Under the pieces are notes generated by a model. The model had not been told where the DNA came from. It was given only the letters and a program-made list of their open reading frames with translations, and searched no databases. Positions 25,197 through 33,459 of a stretch of DNA of 64,000 nt are shown here, piece by piece. Within the stretch, counting starts at the first letter, position 1, and every line of letters begins with the position of its first letter. Source of the stretch: Sphingomonas phyllosphaerae FA2 (lineage in GTDB: Bacteria > Pseudomonadota > Alphaproteobacteria > Sphingomonadales > Sphingomonadaceae); contig NZ_KE386571.1 of the NCBI RefSeq assembly GCF_000427645.1, positions 1,911,676-1,975,675 of the forward strand. The letters run 5' to 3'. The position numbers were made by a program, and so were the translations under genes.

Positions 25197-27523
25197 ACGC
25201 CGTCCTGCTCGAACGGTTCGTGCAGGAGGCGCGCGAGCTGTTGCAGACGTCCGCCAGCGGACTGCTGACGCTGGAGCGCGATCCCACCGACGCCACCGCG
25301 ATCAACGAGGTGTTCCGCGCGGTCCACACGCTGAAGGGCTCGTCGGGGCTGTTCGACACGCCCGCGCTCACCCGGCTGGTCCATGCCGGGGAGGACGTGC
25401 TCCAGCAGGTGCGCACCGGCGCGATGACGCTCGATTCCGGCGTCGTCGACCTGTTGCTCGACAGTCTCGATCAGGTCGGGGCGTTCATCGACCAGCTCGA
25501 TCGTGACGGCACGCTGTCGGGCGATGCCGACCGGATCGCCACGCATCACGCCGGTGCGCTGCGCGCGCGGCTTGCTGGCGACACCGAAGCCGTCGTTGCG
25601 GTGATCGACGCCGTGCTGGCCCCCGCACCCGCCGAATGGCTGGCGGGCTTCCCCGTGGCCGAACGTGAGGCGCTGCTGGCGCGCGCCCGCGGTGGCGAGG
25701 CGGTGCTGGCGGTGCGCTACACCCCCGACGAAGGCTGCTTCTACACCGGCACCGATCCGCTCGCCGCGATCCGCGACGTGCCCGATCTGCTCGCGGTCGC
25801 CGTCGCCCCGCGCGCGCCGTGGAGCGCGACCACCGACGATTTCGATCCCTATCGCTGCAACATGGTCTTCACCGCGCTCACCACCGCCTCGCGCGAGGCG
25901 GTGGAACAGGCGATGACCTATGAGCTGGACGCGGTCGAACTGCGCACGCTCGCCGATGCCGCCGCGCCAGAGGCCCCGCCCCCACCCCCGCACACGCCGC
26001 CCGCCGAACCCGCGACGCTGCTCGGCGAGGCCGGTCGCCACATCGTCCGCACCCAGCTTCGCGTGATCGCCAGCGGCTATGACGCGGTGCGCCTGCGCTC
26101 GACCGGCGCGCTGATCGGCAACCTGCTGCGCAGTCTGCGCCAGGACGACCTGCGCGATCATTGGGAGATCGCGCTGGCCGAGGCGATCGCACAAGAGGAT
26201 TGCGCCCCCGTCGCCGCCTTCCTCGCGCGGCTCGACGACGCTCCCGTCGCTACGGCGCCCGCCGCGCCGGTCGTCCCGCTGCTCGCCGCCGACCCTGCCC
26301 CGCAATCGTCGGCACCGCCCCCGCCCGCCGCCACCGGCGAGCCGCGCCCAGCCAGCAAGACGCTCAAGGTCGATCAGGGCAAGATCGATCTGCTGATGAA
26401 CCTGATCGGCGAGCTGGTCGTCCAGAAGAACGCACTCCCCTTCCTCGCCCGCCGTGCCGAGGAAGTGCACGGCTCGCGCGAAATGGGTCGCGAGATCAAG
26501 GAGCAGTTCGCGACGCTCGACCGGCTGACGCAGGAGATGCAGGGCGCGATCATGCAGATCCGCATGCTGCCGGTCGCCGAGGTGTTCGAACGCTTCCCGC
26601 GGCTGGTCCGCGACATCGCGCGCCGCCTCGACAAGCAGGTCGAGCTGGTCATGGAGGGCACCGACACCGCCGCCGACAAGACGATCGTCGAGGCGCTGGG
26701 CGATCCCTTGCTCCACATCGTCCGCAACTCGCTCGATCATGGCATCGAGGAACCAGCGACGCGCGTCGCGGCGGGCAAGCCGCCGGTCGCCACGCTGCGG
26801 CTGCGCGCGTGGCAGGACAATGACTGCGTCGTGATCGAGATCGCCGACGACGGCCGCGGCATCGATCCGGCGCGCATCCGCAGCGTCGCGGTCGACAAGG
26901 GCGTGGTCACCCGCGAACAGGCCGACGCGCTGTCGGATCAGGAGGCGATCAACCTCATCTATCGCCCCGGCTTCTCGACCGCGGCGGAGGTGTCCGACCT
27001 GTCGGGCCGCGGCGTCGGAATGGATGTGGTGCTCAGCACCGTGCAGAAGCTGGGCGGCCGCGTCTCGGTCAGCTCGCAGCTCGGGCACGGCACCGTCACG
27101 CGGCTGTCGATGCCGCTCAGCATGGCGGTCACCCGCATCATGGTCGTCGACATCGGCGGCAGCCTGTACGGCATCCCGATCGATCATGTCGTTCAGACGA
27201 CGCGGCTCGACCCGACCGTGATCCAGCGGATCAAGCATCGCGAGGTGTTCGTGCTGCGCGACGAGGTCGTGCCGCTGATCCGCATGACCGCGCTGCTCGG
27301 CGGCCAGCCCGCGGCGGTCGACCCCGGCCGCGGCGAGGCGGTGCTGGTGTGCCGCGTCGAGGGCCGCACCATCGGCCTGGTCATCGACGATTTCCGCGAG
27401 GGGATGGACGTCATCCTGAAACCGATGACCGGGCTGCTCGCCGATGTCGGCGGCTATTGCGGCACCACGCTGCTGGGCGACGGGCGCGTCCTGCTCGTCC
27501 TCGATCTGAAGGAGCTGTTCTGA
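25193..27523 (+). CDS. cheA: Chemotaxis histidine kinase CheA
   Basis: This 776-residue kinase is the core of the pathway. The HPt domain has the phospho-acceptor His45 in 'RAVHTLKGSSGLF'. A long region rich in Ala and Pro (about 130-385) holds the receiver-docking segment and linker. The dimerisation helices start near 'KTLKVDQGKIDLLMNLIGEL'. The ATPase domain has 'HIVRNSLDHGIE' (about 505-516), 'IADDGRGIDP' and 'LSGRGVGMDVV'. The C-terminal CheW-like regulatory domain spans about 640-776. All domains P1 to P5 can be seen. The stop overlaps the start of the small STAS-like gene by one base (TGATG). Confidence 0.96.
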   Translation: MNAVLLERFVQEARELLQTSASGLLTLERDPTDATAINEVFRAVHTLKGSSGLFDTPALTRLVHAGEDVLQQVRTGAMTLDSGVVDLLLDSLDQVGAFIDQLDRDGTLSGDADRIATHHAGALRARLAGDTEAVVAVIDAVLAPAPAEWLAGFPVAEREALLARARGGEAVLAVRYTPDEGCFYTGTDPLAAIRDVPDLLAVAVAPRAPWSATTDDFDPYRCNMVFTALTTASREAVEQAMTYELDAVELRTLADAAAPEAPPPPPHTPPAEPATLLGEAGRHIVRTQLRVIASGYDAVRLRSTGALIGNLLRSLRQDDLRDHWEIALAEAIAQEDCAPVAAFLARLDDAPVATAPAAPVVPLLAADPAPQSSAPPPPAATGEPRPASKTLKVDQGKIDLLMNLIGELVVQKNALPFLARRAEEVHGSREMGREIKEQFATLDRLTQEMQGAIMQIRMLPVAEVFERFPRLVRDIARRLDKQVELVMEGTDTAADKTIVEALGDPLLHIVRNSLDHGIEEPATRVAAGKPPVATLRLRAWQDNDCVVIEIADDGRGIDPARIRSVAVDKGVVTREQADALSDQEAINLIYRPGFSTAAEVSDLSGRGVGMDVVLSTVQKLGGRVSVSSQLGHGTVTRLSMPLSMAVTRIMVVDIGGSLYGIPIDHVVQTTRLDPTVIQRIKHREVFVLRDEVVPLIRMTALLGGQPAAVDPGRGEAVLVCRVEGRTIGLVIDDFREGMDVILKPMTGLLADVGGYCGTTLLGDGRVLLVLDLKELF

Positions 27524-27774
27524 TGGCGATCCGCTTTGCGCGCACCCATGCGCATTTCGAGGGGCGCTGCGCGGTCGAGGAGGCGCTGGCGCTGGTCGAG
27601 TTCCTCCGCAAGCATCCGCGCGGCAAGGTCGCGCTCGGCAAATGCACCAGCATGCACGGCGCGTTGTTGCAGGTGATTCTGGCAACGCGGCCGATCGTGT
27701 CCAGCTTGCCACCGGACCCTTTACTTGCGGCGCTGATCGCCGCCGCCGTGACACCCGACCTCATTTCTGCCTGA
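27523..27774 (+). CDS. Small STAS-like protein of the chemotaxis operon
   Basis: This 83-residue protein starts at ATG 27523, sharing a base with the cheA stop. The pattern 'KVALGKCTSMHGALLQVILA' resembles the strand-turn-helix of STAS-type proteins found in alphaproteobacterial che operons, in the place where a phosphorylatable Ser or Thr is often found. Apart from this the sequence is short and divergent. No enzyme motif is seen. A role as a small regulatory or binding partner of the array is plausible but unproven. Confidence 0.65.
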   Translation: MAIRFARTHAHFEGRCAVEEALALVEFLRKHPRGKVALGKCTSMHGALLQVILATRPIVSSLPPDPLLAALIAAAVTPDLISA

Positions 27775-27792
27775 TATTTTGAAGGACCTATT

Positions 27793-28161
27793 GTGGCTGA
27801 TACGATCCTGATCGTTGACGATTCCCCCTCGATGCTCATGAGCGTCTCGATCGCGCTGCGCCCCACCGGCCTCGACGTGAAAGAGGCTCCCAGCGCCGAA
27901 GCCGCGCTGGATCACCTCGCTAACGGTCTGATGCCACGGATGATTTTGACAGACCTCAACATGGACGGGATGAGCGGCATCGATCTGGTAAAGGAAGTCC
28001 GCAAGCGCCCAGGGATGACCTTCACCCCGATCGTCCTGCTGACGACGGAATCGCAGGAAGACCTCCGCCAAACCGCCAAGTCGGCGGGCGCAACTGGTTG
28101 GCTTGTAAAGCCTTTTGACGCCGCCAAGCTGGTCGCGCTGGTCAAGAAACTGGTTCCCTGA
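27793..28161 (+). CDS. Second CheY-type response regulator
   Basis: This 122-residue receiver protein starts at GTG 27793 after GAAGGA. Key residues are the acidic pair in 'ILIVDDSPSMLMS', phospho-acceptor Asp54 in 'MILTDLNMDGMSG', Thr in 'VLLTTESQ' and Lys in 'WLVKPFDAAKL'. It is a canonical CheY fold and ends the nine-gene operon. With the other CheY at 24798 it forms a pair, which in many alphaproteobacteria divide the work between motor control and phosphate drain; which is which cannot be told here. Its local base composition is slightly less GC-biased than the genes before it. Confidence 0.92.
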   Translation: MADTILIVDDSPSMLMSVSIALRPTGLDVKEAPSAEAALDHLANGLMPRMILTDLNMDGMSGIDLVKEVRKRPGMTFTPIVLLTTESQEDLRQTAKSAGATGWLVKPFDAAKLVALVKKLVP

Positions 28162-28169
28162 CGGGCCGC

Positions 28170-30377
28170 TTACGGCGTGGGCCCGGCCGGGTCGCCATAC
28201 ATGATCCCGCGGCCGTCGCTCCCGACGTAAACCCTTCCAAACACACGCGGATCACCGCTGATGACGCGCAGCCGCAACCCCCATTGGTGCGCGTCGTCGT
28301 TGATCCGCGTCCAGCGCGCACCGCCATCGATCGACCGATAGATGCCGCGCTGCGCGCCCACTGAACCGATCGCATAAAGCGCCGGCCCGTCGGCGCCAGC
28401 CACGCCCTTGCCGAGCCCAAAGCGCGTGATGGCAATGCCTTGCGAGGCACGCGCCCAATGCTCGCCGCCATCGGAAGAACGATAAAGGTCTGTTCCGACC
28501 AGCAACCACAAGGCACCGGCGCGCCCCGGCACCGCGACCAGCGGGTTGGCCGCCTCCCGCCCGACCGCCCGCGCGCCGGACAAATCGGCCGGCAACCCAA
28601 TGCCACCAACCTTACGGAACGTCACTCCACCGTCGTCGCTACGCAAGACGCGCCCGCCGTCCGCATCGACCGCATAGAAACGACGCGCGTCCTCCTTGTC
28701 GGCGGTTACGCGCGCGGGGGTCGGCAAACCACTGACAGTGATCCAGCTTTTCCCCCAATCGCGCGTCAGCAATTGCTGTTCGGTCTCGACCAGGAAGGTG
28801 GCCCCATCCGCCGAAACCGTGATCGCCGCACTCCCGGTTTGCGCGCGCGACGGTGCCCCGCCCGCTCCGGCCTGCGCCGGCACACGCAACGGCTGCCACG
28901 TCTCGCCGCCATCCCCCGACCACGCCAGCGAGGTGTCGGGCACGACCGGCTTGTGCGTGTTGCCGCTGCGCACCAACACCTGCGGCGCCGTGCCGGCATA
29001 ATCGAGCGAATTGGTGTTGGTAAGCATCGGGTTACGATGCACATGCGAGGGCGAGCGCGTCAGGTCGTCATGCCGGAACCCGCCGAGATCGCCGAAGCCG
29101 GACACCAGCGGCGCGCCGCCGGTCGGGCTGACGAACGTGATGATCGCAGTCTGCTCGATCCCGCGCGTCCACGGCGCCCAGCGCATCGCACGCGATTGAG
29201 CGAAATCGTCGGTGGCATAGATTGTCGCGCCGGTGACATAGGCCGCGTGACCGGCGTCGAACGGGTCGATCGCCAGCCCCGCAATCCAATGCCCGAAGTT
29301 CGCCTTGCCGTCGAAATCAAGGAACGGCGTGGCCGAGACGTCGCGGACGCTGTCGCGCGCCAACTCGCGCCACGTCCGCCCGGCATCAGCCGAGCGCCAC
29401 ACCGTATCGCCGGGGCGATAGCGGTTGACCGTCGCGACCGCGATCACCCGCGGATCGTTTGCGGCGACCGCCACGCCCATATAGCCGCCGGGCACCACTG
29501 CCGCGCCCTTCAGCGGCGTGACGTCCCGCCACGCGCCGCTGCGCGGATCGAACCGCCACACTGCGCCACGCGTGATTCCGTTGGGGCCGATCGCGTCACA
29601 ATAGGTAAGCGTCAGCACACCGTCGGCGCCGATCACGCCCTTGACCGGCAACAGGTCTGCCGTCGGGCCACCCGGCACCGCCTGCCACCGCGCGCCGCCG
29701 TCGTCGGAGCGGAACAGGTGCCGCTCGCCCGCGTCGGCGCTGGCGACGAAAATCCGCCCGCGCTGCGTCGGGTCGAACAGCACGAACGACAACCCGCCGT
29801 GTGTCATGCGTGGCCGGTCGGGCCGTCCAAGCCCTGCCAAGGGGAAGCTGCCCACCTTCGTCCAGCGCGCGCCGGCATCGTCGCTACGCCACAGGCCGTC
29901 GTGGCGTGATCCGAACAACAGCGTGGCGGTATGATGCGGATCGATCGCTAGCCGCTCGCCCAGCCCGCGTCCGTCCTCGTTGCCGCCCATCGCGAACGGC
30001 ACGATCGTCTTGCGCCAATGCGCGCCGCGGTCAGCGGAGCGGAAGATCGCCGCCGGGCCACGCGCCGACATGCCAGCCGCCAAATAGACGACGTCTGCGT
30101 CATGAGGATCGGGCGCAATGCTCTCGATTCCCATGAAGTTCGACTCGGCCTCGTCATCCTGCAACGGCAGCCAGCGGCGAGTGCGCGCGTCCCAGCGATA
30201 TGCGCCACCCATGTCGGTGCGCAGATAGGCCAGCCCCTGCTCGACCGGGCTGAACACGATCCCCGGCGCGAACCCGCCCCCGCCGACGACGACATTGTGC
30301 CAACGATACGGCGTCGCCGGCGGCGCGGCACCCGTGCAGGCGAGCATCGCCAGCGCGATCAGGAACGAGCGTCGCAT
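28170..30377 (-). CDS. Secreted GH74-type xyloglucanase
   Basis: This 735-residue exported enzyme is predicted to cleave the glucan backbone of xyloglucan. ATG 30377 gives the signal peptide 'RRSFLIALAMLACTGAA'. It consists of two seven-bladed propellers with BNR/Asp-box turns such as 'RSADRGAHWRK', 'RSDDAGARWTK', 'RSDDGGARWQ' and 'RSIDGGARWTR'. The catalytic Asp pair expected in GH74 fits Asp55 in 'LRTDMGGAYRW' and an Asp near 429 in 'SGFGDLGGFRHDD'. It follows the halogenase-like gene with a gap of four bases, so it is the distal gene of a TonB-receptor operon. Endo or exo action cannot be judged from sequence. Confidence 0.87.
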   Translation of the reverse strand: MRRSFLIALAMLACTGAAPPATPYRWHNVVVGGGGFAPGIVFSPVEQGLAYLRTDMGGAYRWDARTRRWLPLQDDEAESNFMGIESIAPDPHDADVVYLAAGMSARGPAAIFRSADRGAHWRKTIVPFAMGGNEDGRGLGERLAIDPHHTATLLFGSRHDGLWRSDDAGARWTKVGSFPLAGLGRPDRPRMTHGGLSFVLFDPTQRGRIFVASADAGERHLFRSDDGGARWQAVPGGPTADLLPVKGVIGADGVLTLTYCDAIGPNGITRGAVWRFDPRSGAWRDVTPLKGAAVVPGGYMGVAVAANDPRVIAVATVNRYRPGDTVWRSADAGRTWRELARDSVRDVSATPFLDFDGKANFGHWIAGLAIDPFDAGHAAYVTGATIYATDDFAQSRAMRWAPWTRGIEQTAIITFVSPTGGAPLVSGFGDLGGFRHDDLTRSPSHVHRNPMLTNTNSLDYAGTAPQVLVRSGNTHKPVVPDTSLAWSGDGGETWQPLRVPAQAGAGGAPSRAQTGSAAITVSADGATFLVETEQQLLTRDWGKSWITVSGLPTPARVTADKEDARRFYAVDADGGRVLRSDDGGVTFRKVGGIGLPADLSGARAVGREAANPLVAVPGRAGALWLLVGTDLYRSSDGGEHWARASQGIAITRFGLGKGVAGADGPALYAIGSVGAQRGIYRSIDGGARWTRINDDAHQWGLRLRVISGDPRVFGRVYVGSDGRGIMYGDPAGPTP

Positions 30378-30381
30378 ATCG

Positions 30382-31881
30382 TCAGCCCCGGCTGGCGCTG
30401 GCGCAATGCCGCGCGATGAAGGCGGCATGATCGGGCATTGCCGCCGCGGTCTGCGCGATGACGCCGCGCAGGTGGCGGAGGAACCGACCCGCCTCCTCAG
30501 CGGGCAGCGCGTCCAGCAGCGGATCGAGCGCGCGCGGCGGCGCCTCCTGCCCCGCCATCACCGCGACCCAGCTATCGTCGGTGAACAATTCACCCGGCTC
30601 GGGCAGCACCCGCCCGCGTTCGCGCCACAGCGCCAGCTTCTCGGCGAGCGTGTCGGGCGGCGTCATCGTGCGGCAATGCTGCCAGAAGGGTGAATCGTCG
30701 CGCGCGGTGGCGTGATAATGGAGGATGATGAAGTCGCGGATCTGGCGATACTCGGTACCGAGCAGGCGGTTATAGGTGTCGCGTTCGACGGTGGCGTGCG
30801 CCTCGCCGGGGAACAGGCTCATCAACCGCGCAATCCCTGACTGGATCAGATGGATGCTGGTCGATTCGAGCGGTTCCAGGAACCCGCCCGCCAGTCCGAT
30901 CGCAACGCAATTCCGCTCCCACAGCCGCTCGCGAACGCCCGCGGTGAAGCGCAGCGCGCGCGGCTCGCCTAGCGCCGCACCGTCGAGCCCGCCGAGCAGC
31001 GCGTCCGCTGCCTGCTGGTCGTCGACGAACGCGCTGGCATAGACATGGCCGTTGCCGACGCGATGCTGGAGCGGGATCCGCCAGCGCCATCCGGCGGACT
31101 CGGCGGTCGCGCGCGTGTACGGCAACAGCGGGGTGGTGGAGGCGCTCGGCACCGCCAGCGCGCGGTCGCACGGCAGCCAGTGCTGCCAGCTGACGAACGG
31201 CACGCCCAGCGCCTCGCCGAGCAGCAGCGAGCGAAACCCGCTGCAATCGACGAAGAAGTCGCCCGCGATCCGCCGCCCGTCCGCCAGCACGACCGCCGCG
31301 ATATCGCCGCGCTCGGGGGCCAGCTCGACCGTGCCGATCCGCCCCTCGATGCGGGTCACGCCCTCACCGGTCGCCCGGTCGCGCAGAAAGGCCGCGTACA
31401 GCCCGGCGTCGAAGTGGAAGGCGTAGCGCAGCGACGACAACACCGCCGCCGGGTCGCGCGAGGGTCGCGTGAAGCGCGCCTGCCGCGCCGCGACCGCGGT
31501 CAGGCAATAGTCCTCCAGCGCGCCCACGCCGTCGCCGTCACGGTCCGCGCGTGCCCAGAGCTGGTGAAATTTGACGCCCTGCACGTCGCGGCCGAACGTG
31601 CCGAACGGGTGCAGATAGCGTTCGCCGATACGCCGCCAGTCGACGAACTCGATCCCGAGCTTGAAGGTCGCGCCCGTGGCTCGGACGAAGGCGTCTTCGT
31701 CGATGCCAAGTCGCTGATTATAGTCGTGTAACGACGGGATCGTCGCCTCGCCGACGCCGACCGTTCCGATCTCTTCGGACTCGACCAAGGTGACCGAAAT
31801 GCCCGCGTCGGTCAGCCGAGCGAGGACCGCGGCGGTCATCCATCCGGCGGTGCCGCCCCCGACGATGACGACCCGCTTCAC
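30382..31881 (-). CDS. Tryptophan-halogenase-like flavoprotein 1
   Basis: This 499-residue FAD protein of the PrnA/RebH fold has the dinucleotide-binding 'VVIVGGGTAGWMTA' at the N-terminus and a Lys at position 74 in 'GATFKLGIEF', matching the catalytic halogenase Lys. It also has 'ESAGWRWRIPLQHR', an intact WxWxIP motif of halogenases, and 'FLEPLESTSIHLIQSGI', with the conserved Glu. Proteins of this type occur in sphingomonads, caulobacters and xanthomonads in TonB-receptor carbohydrate loci, where their substrate is unknown. Halogenation of free tryptophan is not implied by the context. It overlaps the next upstream gene by four bases. Confidence 0.85.
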   Translation of the reverse strand: MKRVVIVGGGTAGWMTAAVLARLTDAGISVTLVESEEIGTVGVGEATIPSLHDYNQRLGIDEDAFVRATGATFKLGIEFVDWRRIGERYLHPFGTFGRDVQGVKFHQLWARADRDGDGVGALEDYCLTAVAARQARFTRPSRDPAAVLSSLRYAFHFDAGLYAAFLRDRATGEGVTRIEGRIGTVELAPERGDIAAVVLADGRRIAGDFFVDCSGFRSLLLGEALGVPFVSWQHWLPCDRALAVPSASTTPLLPYTRATAESAGWRWRIPLQHRVGNGHVYASAFVDDQQAADALLGGLDGAALGEPRALRFTAGVRERLWERNCVAIGLAGGFLEPLESTSIHLIQSGIARLMSLFPGEAHATVERDTYNRLLGTEYRQIRDFIILHYHATARDDSPFWQHCRTMTPPDTLAEKLALWRERGRVLPEPGELFTDDSWVAVMAGQEAPPRALDPLLDALPAEEAGRFLRHLRGVIAQTAAAMPDHAAFIARHCASASRG

Positions 31882-33410
31882 GCCGCGCCGAACCCGCGAA
31901 CACGTGCGTAATCAATCAGTTGCCGGTTGCTCGGCAGGTTGGCAACCGCAAACGCCGCCTGCCGCTCGACCTCCGCGAACGCGCGCCGCGCCTCGTCGGC
32001 GTAGCGATAAGCACCTGCGCGGGCGGACAAATCCGTTTTCCAGCCCATGCCGTACAACACATATTGCCAGCTGGCGTCGGTGAAGATGTCGACATTGGCG
32101 TCCATGTCGATCTCGGTCGGGGGACGGAAACGCCAGCGTTCCAGCATGTCGTGGACGCTGTCCGGGATCGAAGATGCCGCGATATTATCACGCCAAAAAT
32201 CGGAATCGCGCCGTTCGGTGATGCAATAATGCAATTTGATGAAGTCGCGTGCGCGCTGGTACCGCTTCAGCATGTTTGCATTGAACTGTCGCGCGGAGGT
32301 CTCGTAATCGCCACCCCACGGGAACAGGTTCGCGACCATCCCCGCCGCTACTTCGGAAAAGACGATCCCGGTCGCCTCCAGCGGTTCGAAGAACCCGCTC
32401 GACAGTCCGATCGCGACGCAGTTGCGGTGCCAGTTGACCTCACGATAGCCAGCCTCGAAGCGGATCTTGCGCGGCTCCAGATCCTGCCCGGTGTAGGCGC
32501 GCAGCAATTCCGCCGCGCGCGCGTCGTCGGTGTGCGCCGACGAATAGACGTGCCCGACCCCGCGGCGGCGATCGAGTCCGATGTCCCACATCCACCCCGC
32601 CTCTTGCGCGGTGGCGACGGTGTAGCTGACGATCGGCTCGCGCTCGTCGCGATACGGCACCTGCACCGCCAGCGCGGTGTCGCAGAACAGCACGTCGCGG
32701 CACGATCGGTACGGCATCCCCAGCGCCTTGCCGATCAGCTCGGCCCGGAAGCCGGTACAGTCGATGTAGAGATCGGCTGTCAGCGTGCCGTGACGATCGG
32801 TGACGACCCCGGCGATCGCGCCATCCTCGCCGACCGTCACGTCGTCGACGCGCCCGTCGAGATGCGTCACCCCGCTCGCCACCGCCTTGTCGCGCAGTAG
32901 CGCGGCGAGCGCCACCGCGTCGAAATGGAAAGCGTAATTGAGCGGCGCGACATAGTCGGGATGGCTGGGCAGCTTGGGCGCGCGGTGCGCGTCTGCGGCC
33001 TTTTTCTGCGGGCTGCACACCGCGTCCCAATTGTCGGCGCCGCCGTGGCCGAGCAGCCAGTACGGCAACAGCTCGACGCCGTTCGCCGCCTCGGCGACCT
33101 GAAACGGGTGGGTGTAATGGTCCGGCCCGGCCGTGCCGGGGGTGAAGCGCCAGTGCGCGAACTTTGCGCCCTGCTTGAAGCTCGCGCCGCAATGCCGGAC
33201 GAGATCGGCTTCGCTGATCCCGATCGTCGCCAGCGTGTTGCGGATCGTGGGGAAGGTCCCCTCCCCCACGCCCAAGATGCCGATGTCGGTCGATTCGATC
33301 AGCGTGATCGCGGCCCCGCCGGGCAGGTCCGCGCTCAGCCGTTTCGCCAAATAGCCGGCGGTGAGCCAGCCGGCGGTCCCGCCACCGACGATCAGGACGC
33401 GCTTCTTCAT
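31878..33410 (-). CDS. Tryptophan-halogenase-like flavoprotein 2
   Basis: This 510-residue paralogue of the previous protein starts at ATG 33410. It keeps 'VLIVGGGTAGWLTAG', the Lys79 in 'GASFKQGAKF' and 'FFEPLEATGIVFSEV'. The halogenase signature WxWxIP is changed to 'GWMWDIG', with Gly in place of Pro. This may mean a changed function or only family drift. It lies 50 bases downstream of the TonB-dependent receptor gene and overlaps the first halogenase-like gene by four bases, so receptor, two flavoproteins and the GH74 enzyme form one likely operon. Confidence 0.85.
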   Translation of the reverse strand: MKKRVLIVGGGTAGWLTAGYLAKRLSADLPGGAAITLIESTDIGILGVGEGTFPTIRNTLATIGISEADLVRHCGASFKQGAKFAHWRFTPGTAGPDHYTHPFQVAEAANGVELLPYWLLGHGGADNWDAVCSPQKKAADAHRAPKLPSHPDYVAPLNYAFHFDAVALAALLRDKAVASGVTHLDGRVDDVTVGEDGAIAGVVTDRHGTLTADLYIDCTGFRAELIGKALGMPYRSCRDVLFCDTALAVQVPYRDEREPIVSYTVATAQEAGWMWDIGLDRRRGVGHVYSSAHTDDARAAELLRAYTGQDLEPRKIRFEAGYREVNWHRNCVAIGLSSGFFEPLEATGIVFSEVAAGMVANLFPWGGDYETSARQFNANMLKRYQRARDFIKLHYCITERRDSDFWRDNIAASSIPDSVHDMLERWRFRPPTEIDMDANVDIFTDASWQYVLYGMGWKTDLSARAGAYRYADEARRAFAEVERQAAFAVANLPSNRQLIDYARVRGFGAA

Positions 33411-33459
33411 CACCGACTCCTTCGCAGGCCCGCCCCTCCGGGCGAGCCTGCGCATCCTA

